Notes under the pieces: generated by a model
Databases searched by the model: none
What the model saw: only the letters and a program-made list of their open reading frames with translations
What the model was told of the DNA's origin: nothing
Assembly: GCA_027484445.1 (NCBI GenBank)
Contig: JAIXSY010000025.1
Span: 434,001 to 498,000 of the forward strand
Source: Verrucomicrobiaceae bacterium
GTDB taxonomy: Bacteria > Verrucomicrobiota > Verrucomicrobiia > Verrucomicrobiales > Verrucomicrobiaceae
Direction of reading: 5' to 3'
Length of the DNA stretch: 64,000 nt
Program-made: the position numbers and the translations under genes
Part shown: in pieces, positions 18,083 to 28,082 of the stretch
Layout of the letters: each line of letters begins with the position of its first letter
How positions within the stretch are numbered: position 1 is the first letter of the stretch

Positions 18083-19015
18083 TTAACCCATGTCGGACAA
18101 AAACTGAGCCACACAGCCATAGGAACCTGCCCACTCTCCAGCTGAAGCTAGCACCAGTTTCACGCCTTGACCTCCTGGCCTCCACTCCATTTCATCCAAG
18201 TAAGTCTGCAAAGGAATCATCAACTGATCTCCAGCTCCTGCTGCTATACCACCGCCAAGAATCACCCGCTCTGGGTCGAGCACATTGATCAAAGAAACGA
18301 TGCCGACGGCGAGATAACGCACCGATTCCTGCCAAAGCCGCTGGGCCAGTGTATCGCCTGCACGCGCCGCATCGACCAAGGCATGAGTATTCGCATACCG
18401 ACCTGCCGCGCGTGTCTGTAGGCTTTGATTGCCCAAAAAAGACTCCAAGCTACCAGGTGTATTAAAGTCATCCAGAGGACCATCAGCCAGCACACTGATG
18501 TGCCCCAGATGGCCACCACGGCCCATGGCTCCACGCAGCAATCGACCGCCGCTGAGCACCGCCCCTCCAACGCCAGTGCCTAGCGTGATGAGGAAAACAT
18601 CCCGACAACCACGCGCAGCCCCTACCCAGACCTCCCCCAAAAGTGCCGCATGAGCATCATTCAACACACGCACCTTACGCTGTAGAAAATCAGGCCAGTC
18701 GAATTTCTCCAATCCATGCATGCGACCTGGCATCCAATCGATGCAACGCCCCGATGGACTAGCCAAGCCTGGCGCTGAAAGTCCGACCGACAGAGGGCCA
18801 AGCCCTGCCTGTGACTCCAAGGCAAGCACCAAATCACGGACCGTGTTCGCGAAGCGTGGCACCATTCCCTCCCATTCGCCATCCAGAGTTGGCTTTGAAA
18901 GGCTCAGTTTTCGCTCTCCAGAACTGACATCGATCAATGAAGCTTTGATGTTGGTTCCGCCTAGATCGATGCCGATGGCAAGGGACGGCGTGGGCAATGA
19001 AGAGGCTGAACTCAT
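18083..19015 (-). CDS. ROK-family sugar kinase
   Basis: A 310-residue ROK protein with phosphate-1 loop IGIDLGGTNIKA, the DNDxxxA-like VLNDAHAALLGE holding the catalytic Asp, LITLGTGVGGAV and C-terminal VILGGGIAAG. These enzymes phosphorylate glucose or related hexoses with ATP. The usual ROK zinc-binding segment with CxCG and a later Cys is absent: the equivalent region reads GHISVLADGPLDDFNTPGSL with no cysteine, while His and the terminal SLE are kept. There is no N-terminal winged helix, so it is a kinase rather than a NagC-like repressor. Substrate is uncertain. It is divergent from the alpha-2-macroglobulin gene. Confidence 0.85.
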   Translation of the reverse strand: MSSASSLPTPSLAIGIDLGGTNIKASLIDVSSGERKLSLSKPTLDGEWEGMVPRFANTVRDLVLALESQAGLGPLSVGLSAPGLASPSGRCIDWMPGRMHGLEKFDWPDFLQRKVRVLNDAHAALLGEVWVGAARGCRDVFLITLGTGVGGAVLSGGRLLRGAMGRGGHLGHISVLADGPLDDFNTPGSLESFLGNQSLQTRAAGRYANTHALVDAARAGDTLAQRLWQESVRYLAVGIVSLINVLDPERVILGGGIAAGAGDQLMIPLQTYLDEMEWRPGGQGVKLVLASAGEWAGSYGCVAQFLSDMG

Positions 19016-19173
19016 GAACGTGTGCTACTCTGAGCGAGACTGACAGGAGTGACAAGGTCAGGTCCCCAAAACTGGGCTGAGCGCGTCCACACAGGATTTG
19101 CAGAAAAATTCCCGCAAATCTCCCCTCGTCTTTTCTGGCTCATGCTATTCTGACACGCGCACTTCCGCACCCC

Positions 19174-22100
19174 ATGAAACTGTTTTCCCGCTACGGGCTC
19201 ACAACAGCCCTTGTTCTCGCGTGTCTTTGGCCGCTGGCCACTTTGTCATCTGCCGCCGCCTCCAAAGCGCCAGCAACCGCTCCAGAAAAAACACTGCAGG
19301 CCACGATGGAAATCCATCCAGAGCTGCTGTCGCCCACCAGCACACTTGAGATCATTTTTCCAACACCCATGATCGACAAAAGCCGTGTGGGCAGCAAAGA
19401 GACGGCCCCTCTGCTAATCGTGGAGCCTCCCTTGAGAGGCGAACTCATCTGGGTCAGCAGCCGATCAGCCCAATACCGCTTGCTGGAGGCACCGAAGTTC
19501 AATGCAGAATACACCTTCACCCTGGCACCCGAGGTCAAAGATCTGGCGGGAAAAACCTTCGCAAACAAACCTTTGGCTAGGTCAAATAGCGCGCCCTTTC
19601 GCATCATCAACCAAACGCCCAAGTGGTTCGACAGCAGTGAGGCTGAGCGCCTACCCCAATTCTTGTTTGAGTTTAACGACCTTGTCGATGTGCAGAAGGC
19701 TGCGGTGAGTCTTGTCTTCAGCTCTGAGAAATCTGCGGTCAAGGTGGCTGCCAAAGTCAGGCACGCGTTAGGTCGTGATTTCAACCGCCAAGAACCCACC
19801 CCAACCTGGACAGAAGAGATCGCCAAGGTGAAACCTAATCTCACGGATGAAGCGACACGACTGAGTGCCATCATCGTCGAACCTGCCGAACCACTGCCTG
19901 TCGCTGAAAGCTGGAAGCTCTGCCTCAGCACACCTCTGACCAATGCCTCAGGGCACGATGAACTGGCGGAGTGGGAAGACATCAGCCTCGGCCATGTGAG
20001 CCCTTTTGCCCTGCGCAGCTTAGAGGCGCATACTCCTTTCGATCGCGACTACTACCTGAGCCTGAACTTCAATAAACCCCTGCTTCCTTTGCATGAAGGA
20101 GAGTGGAACAAAGAAGAGCTTCAGACGATCACCGCAAAGATCGCTAAAGCGGTCAGCATCGAACCTGCTCTCGAAGTGATGCCCGAAATCGAAGGGCGTG
20201 TTCTTGTGCTGAAGGGGCCTTTTGAACTCAATCGTCCATACCGTGTCGTCATTGATCCCAAACTAACTTCAGGGGATGGGCTGGCGCTGGAAAAACCAGC
20301 CGAAGCCGAAGGAACCTTCATCCCCAACCCACCTTACGTTGCAGCGCCAGCGTTCGTTCGTTCGCAGTTGGCGAAAGGTTTGGGCGATTATGAGATTACT
20401 GTCGCGAATGTGCGTGAGGTTCGCGTAAGAGTGAAAAAACTCACCGGACCAGAGCTTTTGCAGGCACTAGACAAGTTTCGTGAATACAACAGCAGGTTCT
20501 ACCAAAATCCTGACAAGAAGAAAGGCTACCGTCCTGAAAGCATCGATAGCTATGCAGGCACTGAAATCTGGAATCGCACCTACCCCGTGAACAAGCCGCT
20601 GGATCAAAGCGAGTTGATCCGCCTAAGTTGGAAGGAAGTGCTGGCTGGTGCAACCGCTACCCCACTTTTTGTAGAGATCGAAGGCCAAGCTGTGGAAGGG
20701 CTACCTCAGCAAGGAGTCGTCACCCAATCTCTTGTGCAATTCACAGATCTAGGCCTCATGCAAAAGAGCAATGGGCGCGAGACGATGATCTTTGCCACCT
20801 CGCTAACCACGGGCAAGCCAATGGCAGGCGTGCGGCTCACCCTCGTGGACTCTGACCAGAAGCTACTCGCGTATGCTGATACCGACGCCAATGGCATCGC
20901 TCTACTCAAGGGCTCGGATCCAGCCCTGGTCTTGGCTGAACGCAACGGAGACTGCACCGCTATTCAAACCAACATCTCAGGCATCAACGGTGTCATTCCC
21001 TATGACATTCCTACCGCCTGGGACGATGTCTGGAAACCATCCCGACAGACTTTTGTTTTCAGTGATCGCCCCCTTTATCGCCCCGGAGACACTTTGCACC
21101 TGAAGGCACATACACGGCTACGCAGGGGTGACGACCTGACGCTCGATCCAGCCCCTGTGACAGGCAATCTGATCATCCGTGATCCACGATATCGCACCAT
21201 TTTGGATCAAGAAATCACGTTCAGTGGCAATGGCAGCTGGGCCGGTGACATCAAGTTGCCAGAAGCACCCTTGGGCTGGTATCAACTAAGCATCGGCTTC
21301 AACAAAGATCGTGAAGAAGATGACGAGCCAAGCACTGGCCATCATAGCTTTCGTGTCGATGATTACAAACCCAATACCTTTGAGGTGAAACTGGATGGAA
21401 CACAGATCGAGTTTTTGTCAGACCGCATGAAGCTACCTCTGCGCGCCCATTACTTCATGGGAAAGGCGCTCAGCAGTGCCAAGGTTAGTTGGAATGCCTC
21501 CTCCATGCGTGAATTCACGGCACCCATTCCCTACAGCGACTATCATTTCGGTGACGCCCCACGCTGGACACATTATGGAAAAGATCGCGATGCCGATGGC
21601 TACTACGATGACAGCGAAGATGAACCTGACGGCGAATGGTGGGTCAGTGGTGATTTGTCCATGGATGATGAAGGCATGGCTACACTAGAAATGCCAATGC
21701 CACCTGCTGACAGAGCCGCTCTACCACAGCAAGTGCGCGTGAGCGTTGAAGTGACTGACATCAACCAACAAACCATCAGCGCAGCAACCGAGTTTGAAGT
21801 TCCTGGAGCAGAGTTTATTCTCGGGATCAAAGGGCCTCAGTTCTTTGGGCGCTCAGGGCAAAACTCATCACTCGAAGTGATTGCCATAGACTCCCAAGGA
21901 AAGCCTGCGACTGGAGACGTCAAAGTCGATCTCAAAGTCGAACGTCAGGAGTATCATACCCTCAAGGTAGCCACAGCAGGCGGGGGAAGCACCACCAAAG
22001 ACCAAGTGATTCTGCGTGAGGAACTGAAGCAAAGTTACCCTTTGCAAGCTGCCACCCCCGCCAGCGCACCAAGCACGACTGTTAATTTCAAACCCACACG

Positions 22101-25044
22101 AGGTGGCACCTACTTCGTCACAGCCGAGGCAACAGATTCCCAAGGCAAAAAAGTACTCTCCCGCATGCCACTGTATGTGATCGGAGGCGACGATTTCCCC
22201 TGGGCGATGGAGGACGGTGCTCGGATCTTGCTTCAGCCAGAGAACAAAACCCTAAAGCCGGGAGAAGAAGCCGTGATCGTGGTTAAAACACCTATCGCAG
22301 GCACTGCTTTGGTGACAGTCGAACGAAATCGTGTGCATCGTCAATTCATCACCAATCTGTCACCTGAACAACCTGTGATTCGAGTGCCGATTCAAGACGC
22401 AGAAGCTCCGAATGTTTTCATTTCTGTTGTCTTGGTCCGCGGCAGTGAAGCTAGCCCCAAGCAACATAAAATGCCCGAGTATAAGCTGGGCTATTGCGAA
22501 TTGACCATTGAATCCAAGGTCAAGAATCTAGAGGTTGTGATCAATCCATCAAAGCCAGAAGTCAGGCCAGGCGAAGCCTTTGCAGTGGCAGCCACGGTTA
22601 GTGATCATCAAGGCAAGCCTGTGAGCCATGCCGAGATCACCCTTTATGCCGTCGATGAAGGAGTGCTCAGCCTCATGGGCCATCTAACACCTGACCCAAG
22701 CACCTTTTTCCATGCTCCACTTCCCCTGGCGATTCACAACTACACTTCTTGGGACCAATTGCTGCCTGAAGAATTCGCTGCCCGCGAACGTGGCAACAAA
22801 GGATTCGTCATTGGGGGTGGAGGCGAAGAAAACAATGCACCTATCAAACTTCGGAAAAACTTCATCGCCACGCCACTATGGTTGGCAACAGCCCTTACAG
22901 ATGCCGCAGGTCAGGTCACGACCGATATCACCGCGCCAGACAACTTGACACGCTACCGACTGATGGCAGTGGCCACTCATGGTGCAGATTGCTTTGGCAG
23001 CGGTGAATCTGCCTTCAAGATTCACAAACCTTTGATGGTAGAACCTGTTGTGCCACGTTTTGCGAGACTCGGCGATGAAACCCTGCTGAAGGCTGTCATT
23101 CACAACACAACTAGCGCTTCAGGTGAGATCGAAGTAACTCTCACGCTGGATGAGACGGCAGATTTCATTCAAGAAGAACGATTCTTTATACCTGCGAATG
23201 TGCGTGCCCCAGACAACTCGAAGCGCTGGAAGCAGAAAATCTTACTCAAGGCCCAAGAAACAGCAGCTGTGAGCTTTCCTGTGCAATTCACTGAATTAGG
23301 CGCAGCCACGTGGAAATGGACGGCTAACACACTCAGCACTTGGTCAGGTCCGAGCCTTAACGATGGAATCGAATCCGAGATTGAGGTCACCCATCCCGTA
23401 CCTGAACTGCGTGAAGTGCGCTACGCACGTCTCGGTCAAGACCCTGCTCCCAATCTACTGGCTGAAGTAAATCCAAGTATACTGGAAGGCACTCATGGGG
23501 AACTGACCCTGATTGGCAGCACTTCTCGTCTTTTTGAGGCACGTGATGCGCTCAGCTACATCCTGACCTATCCCTATGGATGTGTGGAACAAAGCACGTC
23601 AGCCACCATGCCTTGGCTGGCTCTAGGAGGCTATCAAAGCCTTTTCCCCGATCTGCTCCAACCTGAAAAAACCAAAGAAGCAGTGCAAAAGGGAGTCCAT
23701 CGTCTCCTGACCATGACGACCGAAGAAGGAGGTCTAGCTTATTGGCCCGGTGGGCAGGAATCCAACCTGTGGGGCAGTGCCTATGGTGGGCTGATGCTGC
23801 TGCGTGCACGTGACGCAGGTGCTCAAGTGCCCCAGGAAGTCGTCGATAAACTCATGGCATATCTTTCCAAAAAACTGCGTGGCATGGAGCAAGAAAAAGA
23901 CCTTTACGCTATCACGGATAGCGCATTCGCGCTCTACACACTCGCCAAGGCCAAGATGCCTGAACCCGCTTATCAAAATCTACTTTACGGCAAACGCGAA
24001 AGCCTTCCCGAAGCAGCCCGCCTTTATACAAGTCTAGCGATGTGCCTGACGGATACCCCATCCCTTCAGATTCAAGAAATGCTTGGCCTGAAAGGCAGTG
24101 CAGACACCAAGCACAAAAAAGGTAAAAACAAAAAGGGAACATCACAAACGCTTGTCACTGGATGGAGTCATTGGGCAGGAGACGGCCCTAACAACGCTAT
24201 GCGCCTGATTGCTTATACTCACCTGGGACTCACCAAAGAGGCCGAGATGCTGGCTCAAGAAATTCTTCAAACTCGCAATCACCGTGGAGAATGGGGAAAC
24301 ACCTACGCCAATGCTTGGACGCTCACAGCCCTTGCAGCCTATGAGCGCAGTCTGAAAAAAACAGCTGACCCGCTACTGGCTAAAGTGATCTGGAATCATC
24401 AAGAGCAATCCCTAGACATTTCTAAATCACCAGGCAGCTCTGAGATCGGGTTCCCCCTGGATGCCAAGCTAACAGCTGAACCTCTGAAGATACAGCTACC
24501 CGCTGGGCGCGAACTATTCACACGCACTGAAGCTCGCAGCTATGTTCAGCGACGAGACTTCCAAGGCGAAAACCATGGCTACGGCATCGAACGCACTTAT
24601 GAAAAAGTATTGCCCGATGGCTCTACTGCCGGAATCGAAGATCTCCGGGTTGGTGACATGGTCGTTGTATCACTAACAATCCATCTAACCCGTGGTTCAC
24701 GTTATCTCGCCGTTAATGATCCCTTGCCTAGTGTGCTAGAGGCGATTCAGCCAGAATACGAAACACAAAACTCACGGAGCAACCATCAACTTCCTGAAGG
24801 CATAGACCCCTGGTTTTGTGACCACAGCGAACTGCGCTCAGACCGTGCACTTTTCTTCACCGACTATGTTCCCCAACGCGGAAATTTTCAGCTTCGATAT
24901 CTTACCCGAGTGATCGCTGAAGGAGATACCATCGCCCCACCTGCGAAAATCGAGGCCATGTACGAACCTGACCGTTATGGCCTGAGCTCATCTCAGCGCT
25001 TACGGACTCTGCCAAGTGGTGTTGGACAAGTCGCAGGACCATGA
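19174..25044 (+). CDS. Bacterial alpha-2-macroglobulin family protein
   Basis: A 1956-residue exported protein. A signal peptide covers about the first 30 residues; VLAC near residue 17 is a possible lipobox. Multiple macroglobulin-type beta domains follow, then the thioester site YGCVEQ with Cys1470 and the alpha/alpha-toroid TED domain after it. Bacterial alpha-2-macroglobulins are thought to trap proteases in the periplasm by bait cleavage and covalent capture through the Cys-Gln thioester. C1470 and the following Glu-Gln are intact, so the trap should be chemically competent. Many bacterial homologues sit beside a PBP1C gene; none is adjacent here. The gene stands alone between the divergent ROK kinase gene and the iron-ADH gene. 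Confidence 0.92.
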   Translation: MKLFSRYGLTTALVLACLWPLATLSSAAASKAPATAPEKTLQATMEIHPELLSPTSTLEIIFPTPMIDKSRVGSKETAPLLIVEPPLRGELIWVSSRSAQYRLLEAPKFNAEYTFTLAPEVKDLAGKTFANKPLARSNSAPFRIINQTPKWFDSSEAERLPQFLFEFNDLVDVQKAAVSLVFSSEKSAVKVAAKVRHALGRDFNRQEPTPTWTEEIAKVKPNLTDEATRLSAIIVEPAEPLPVAESWKLCLSTPLTNASGHDELAEWEDISLGHVSPFALRSLEAHTPFDRDYYLSLNFNKPLLPLHEGEWNKEELQTITAKIAKAVSIEPALEVMPEIEGRVLVLKGPFELNRPYRVVIDPKLTSGDGLALEKPAEAEGTFIPNPPYVAAPAFVRSQLAKGLGDYEITVANVREVRVRVKKLTGPELLQALDKFREYNSRFYQNPDKKKGYRPESIDSYAGTEIWNRTYPVNKPLDQSELIRLSWKEVLAGATATPLFVEIEGQAVEGLPQQGVVTQSLVQFTDLGLMQKSNGRETMIFATSLTTGKPMAGVRLTLVDSDQKLLAYADTDANGIALLKGSDPALVLAERNGDCTAIQTNISGINGVIPYDIPTAWDDVWKPSRQTFVFSDRPLYRPGDTLHLKAHTRLRRGDDLTLDPAPVTGNLIIRDPRYRTILDQEITFSGNGSWAGDIKLPEAPLGWYQLSIGFNKDREEDDEPSTGHHSFRVDDYKPNTFEVKLDGTQIEFLSDRMKLPLRAHYFMGKALSSAKVSWNASSMREFTAPIPYSDYHFGDAPRWTHYGKDRDADGYYDDSEDEPDGEWWVSGDLSMDDEGMATLEMPMPPADRAALPQQVRVSVEVTDINQQTISAATEFEVPGAEFILGIKGPQFFGRSGQNSSLEVIAIDSQGKPATGDVKVDLKVERQEYHTLKVATAGGGSTTKDQVILREELKQSYPLQAATPASAPSTTVNFKPTRGGTYFVTAEATDSQGKKVLSRMPLYVIGGDDFPWAMEDGARILLQPENKTLKPGEEAVIVVKTPIAGTALVTVERNRVHRQFITNLSPEQPVIRVPIQDAEAPNVFISVVLVRGSEASPKQHKMPEYKLGYCELTIESKVKNLEVVINPSKPEVRPGEAFAVAATVSDHQGKPVSHAEITLYAVDEGVLSLMGHLTPDPSTFFHAPLPLAIHNYTSWDQLLPEEFAARERGNKGFVIGGGGEENNAPIKLRKNFIATPLWLATALTDAAGQVTTDITAPDNLTRYRLMAVATHGADCFGSGESAFKIHKPLMVEPVVPRFARLGDETLLKAVIHNTTSASGEIEVTLTLDETADFIQEERFFIPANVRAPDNSKRWKQKILLKAQETAAVSFPVQFTELGAATWKWTANTLSTWSGPSLNDGIESEIEVTHPVPELREVRYARLGQDPAPNLLAEVNPSILEGTHGELTLIGSTSRLFEARDALSYILTYPYGCVEQSTSATMPWLALGGYQSLFPDLLQPEKTKEAVQKGVHRLLTMTTEEGGLAYWPGGQESNLWGSAYGGLMLLRARDAGAQVPQEVVDKLMAYLSKKLRGMEQEKDLYAITDSAFALYTLAKAKMPEPAYQNLLYGKRESLPEAARLYTSLAMCLTDTPSLQIQEMLGLKGSADTKHKKGKNKKGTSQTLVTGWSHWAGDGPNNAMRLIAYTHLGLTKEAEMLAQEILQTRNHRGEWGNTYANAWTLTALAAYERSLKKTADPLLAKVIWNHQEQSLDISKSPGSSEIGFPLDAKLTAEPLKIQLPAGRELFTRTEARSYVQRRDFQGENHGYGIERTYEKVLPDGSTAGIEDLRVGDMVVVSLTIHLTRGSRYLAVNDPLPSVLEAIQPEYETQNSRSNHQLPEGIDPWFCDHSELRSDRALFFTDYVPQRGNFQLRYLTRVIAEGDTIAPPAKIEAMYEPDRYGLSSSQRLRTLPSGVGQVAGP

Positions 25045-25244
25045 AGCACGATTTAGGCAGACTGAAAAGGCAGCGTCTGCTTGCATGATTTCTTTGGCTC
25101 AATACCTGAGATGTAACCTCTACAGGTAAAGCTGCGTTGTTAAACGCTCCCATGATCCGCACTCGCTCATCGCTCCTTATCACAGGCACCTCAATTTGAT
25201 CATTTTTGGTATCACGTCGATCCAAAGCACCTACCGCCCCTCTG

Positions 25245-26363
25245 ATGAAATTAAGCCCTTTTGATCACCTCCCGACAACAAGATTGATTTTTGGAAATGG
25301 AAGCTTGAGCCAACTGGGGCAGCTAACAAAAGAGCTAGGAGGCAAACGTGCTTTGATCGTGAGCGATCCTGGAATCATGAAAGCAGGATATGTAGAAAAG
25401 GCGGTTTCATGGTTCCGCGAAGTCGATGTGGCAGCTGAAGTTTACGGTGAAGTTCAGGAAAATCCATCCACTGATGACGTCACTCGCTGCGTAGAAGTAG
25501 CTCGTGCATTCCGGGCTGATATCCTCATCGGATTGGGCGGAGGCAGCAGCATGGATACAGCAAAAGGTTGCAACTTCATTCTCACCAACGGCGGACGAAT
25601 GCAGGATTACTGGGGCACAGGTAAAGCCAAAAAAGACATGCTTCCTCTGATTGCCATTCCTACAACCGCTGGAACAGGCAGTGAGTGCCAGAGCTATGCG
25701 TTGATCTCAGACGCAGAAACTCACGTCAAGATGGCATGTGGTGATCCCAAGGCAGCAGCTAAGGTAGCGATCTTAGATCCTGAATTAACCTTATCACAGC
25801 CAAGACGTGTGACCGTATGCACAGGAATCGATGCATTATCTCATGCAATCGAAACCGCAGTCACCAGCAAGCGCAACTCCTGGTCATCTCTTTTTTCTCG
25901 CGAAAGCTTTCTGCTTCTTGAAAAAGGCTTCGAACGAGTGCTTCATCAAGCTGATGACCTTGAAGCACGTGGCATGATGCTGCTTGGGGCAGCTTATGCT
26001 GGGATGGCGATAGAGAACTCCATGCTAGGAGCTGCCCACTCATGCGCCAATCCTCTGACAGCCAAATTCAATGTCGTTCATGGAGAAGCGGTAGGCGTTA
26101 TGCTGCCTCACATTATTCGATTCAATCGCCAGTTACCCGAAATTCAGGCCATCTACCAAACCTATTTCAGTGGAGATCTTGCTGACCGAGTCAGTGAATT
26201 GTTGCAAGCTGCGGAGATGCCTCAGAAAATCCGTATGTATGGCGTAAAGGAGTCCGATCTTCCAGAACTGGCGGCCATGGCCAGCAAGCAGTGGACGGCG
26301 CAATTTAATCCACGCTCACTGACACCCTCTGATTTCGTTGACCTATATCGAGCGGCATTTTAG
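25245..26363 (+). CDS. Iron-containing alcohol dehydrogenase
   Basis: A 372-residue type III (iron-dependent) alcohol dehydrogenase. The NAD(P)-binding segment is IGLGGGSSMDTAKG and the family signature PTTAGTGSE is present. The metal site is supplied by Asp/His in GIDALSHAIE, GAAHSCANPL and FNVVHGEAVG. Such enzymes interconvert aldehydes or ketones with alcohols in the cytosol; the substrate is not evident. The ATG at 25245 is preferred to one at 25206, because the family typically starts a few residues before a LIFGNGS-like strand. It is transcribed toward tgt, with 99 bases between. Confidence 0.9.
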   Translation: MKLSPFDHLPTTRLIFGNGSLSQLGQLTKELGGKRALIVSDPGIMKAGYVEKAVSWFREVDVAAEVYGEVQENPSTDDVTRCVEVARAFRADILIGLGGGSSMDTAKGCNFILTNGGRMQDYWGTGKAKKDMLPLIAIPTTAGTGSECQSYALISDAETHVKMACGDPKAAAKVAILDPELTLSQPRRVTVCTGIDALSHAIETAVTSKRNSWSSLFSRESFLLLEKGFERVLHQADDLEARGMMLLGAAYAGMAIENSMLGAAHSCANPLTAKFNVVHGEAVGVMLPHIIRFNRQLPEIQAIYQTYFSGDLADRVSELLQAAEMPQKIRMYGVKESDLPELAAMASKQWTAQFNPRSLTPSDFVDLYRAAF

Positions 26364-26462
26364 ATAAATTCCCCCAGTCTCTTTGTCTGCATGACTTTCC
26401 CGAAGACAACACAGATCTGATTCTGCACTTTTCATCACAGATAGATCCCCTATGGAAACGAG

Positions 26463-28058
26463 ATGAGTCCATCTCGACTTCATTTCCAAATTGACGCAAA
26501 AGCTAGCGATAGCCGTGCTCGTGCGACGACTTTTCGCACCATCCACGGGGTGGTTCAATCACCGCTGTTCATGCCCGTGGGAACCCAGGCAACAGTAAAG
26601 GCTCAAACTGTCGAATCGCTAGCTGCTTCTGGCTCACAAATTCTGCTAGCCAACACGTATCATTTGCTGCTGAGACCGGGACCTGAAGTCTTCGAGAAAA
26701 TAGGAGGTATTCATCACTTCATGAAGTGGTCTGGCTCCGTGCTGACCGATTCAGGTGGTTATCAAATTTTTTCGCTTCCACACTCGCGGGAGATGACCGA
26801 AAAAGGCGCTGTCTTTCAGAGCTACGTTGATAAACGCTATATTTTGTTGAGCCCTGAAGTGAGCATTCGAATGCAAAGATCGATAGGCAGCGACATCATG
26901 ATGGTGTTGGATCAATGCATACCTAGCACCGCTGATGAAAAGACAGCTCGCCAAGCCCTCCAAGTCACCCATCGTTGGGCTAAAAGAAGCTTGGTGGCGC
27001 GCGAAGATTCACCTCAATCTCTTTTCGCGATTGTTCAAGGTGCGATGTATCCTCATCTTCGCAGGGAAAGTGCCGCCGGATTAGTGCAGTATCCTTTTGA
27101 TGGATTTGCGATTGGAGGACTGGCTGTTGGCGAAGCTAAACATGAACGTGAGGATATGTGCGAACTCACAGCTTCACTTTTACCCGAGGATCGACCGCGT
27201 TACCTCATGGGAGTAGGAACTCCTTTGGACTTGTTGGAAGCCATCCATCGCGGAGTTGATATGTTCGACTGCATAATCCCGACCCAAGTTGCTAGACGCG
27301 GAACAGCCTTTACCTCCAGAGGCGTGGTCGAACTTCGACGATCAGTTTACAAATTTTCAGACACAGCTCTGGATTCATCCTGTTCGTGCTCGGTATGCCA
27401 AAAACACTCTCGTGCGTACTTGCATCATTTGACGAAAACCCAGGAAACTCTCGGCTGGCAGCTGATAGGCCAGCACAACATTCACTTTTACCATCAACTG
27501 ATGCGTGAAGTCAGAACAAGCATACTGGAGAGTAGGTTCATTGAATTCTACAAAGACAAACGAGAAAAACTCGACCAGGCAGATCCAGAATTTCCAGCAC
27601 TTCAGCCAAAGAAGACCTCGACTAAAATCCAGCCAGTCTGTGGAAATTACTTCATCCAGAATGACACGTTAATTCAAAAAAAGCCCCATAAAATCATATG
27701 CACAAATTCAATCAGACCTTTCCCCCTACCTACAGAATTGTATGAAAACAAAAAAGAGCCATGCGTTGTTTGGGACATTGGCTTGGGAAGCAGCGTCAGA
27801 GTGGTTGATCTGATTAGCACTTACGAAGAAGTTAAAAAAACTCAGTTGCTTCGTCCCTTGAAGATCTACAGCTTCTGTGCAGATCTCGATGCATTGAGGC
27901 TAACGCTAAGCTGGAAACACCAATTCAAATTTGCCAAGCATCACAGTGTTCAACCCTTTTCAACTCAAGGTCATTGGGTATCAAGACCAAATGAAGATAT
28001 CATTTGGTCTTTAAACCCAACGAACCCTGAGCTTCCAGAAACAATCATTGTTCAATGA
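26463..28058 (+). CDS. tgt: Queuine tRNA-ribosyltransferase with a truncated MnmC-like methyltransferase tail
   Basis: A 531-residue protein. Residues 1 to about 380 form a complete Tgt, which exchanges guanine 34 of tRNA-Asp/Asn/His/Tyr for a queuine precursor. Visible are Asp96 in LTDSGGYQIF, the nucleophile Asp269 in MFDCIIPTQ, and the zinc site Cys307, Cys309, Cys312 and His338. Typical Tgt ends near 375-380 residues. Here about 150 more follow, with WDIGLGSSVRVVDL (Asp438) and FCADLDALRLTLSW. These resemble the start of an MnmC/COG4121 SAM-methyltransferase domain, but the protein ends before the catalytic DPF/DGF-type motif. The next gene is convergent 24 bases away, leaving no room for the missing half. 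Confidence 0.88.
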   Translation: MSPSRLHFQIDAKASDSRARATTFRTIHGVVQSPLFMPVGTQATVKAQTVESLAASGSQILLANTYHLLLRPGPEVFEKIGGIHHFMKWSGSVLTDSGGYQIFSLPHSREMTEKGAVFQSYVDKRYILLSPEVSIRMQRSIGSDIMMVLDQCIPSTADEKTARQALQVTHRWAKRSLVAREDSPQSLFAIVQGAMYPHLRRESAAGLVQYPFDGFAIGGLAVGEAKHEREDMCELTASLLPEDRPRYLMGVGTPLDLLEAIHRGVDMFDCIIPTQVARRGTAFTSRGVVELRRSVYKFSDTALDSSCSCSVCQKHSRAYLHHLTKTQETLGWQLIGQHNIHFYHQLMREVRTSILESRFIEFYKDKREKLDQADPEFPALQPKKTSTKIQPVCGNYFIQNDTLIQKKPHKIICTNSIRPFPLPTELYENKKEPCVVWDIGLGSSVRVVDLISTYEEVKKTQLLRPLKIYSFCADLDALRLTLSWKHQFKFAKHHSVQPFSTQGHWVSRPNEDIIWSLNPTNPELPETIIVQ

Positions 28059-28082
28059 TGACCTGAGCAATGAATCCGAATG

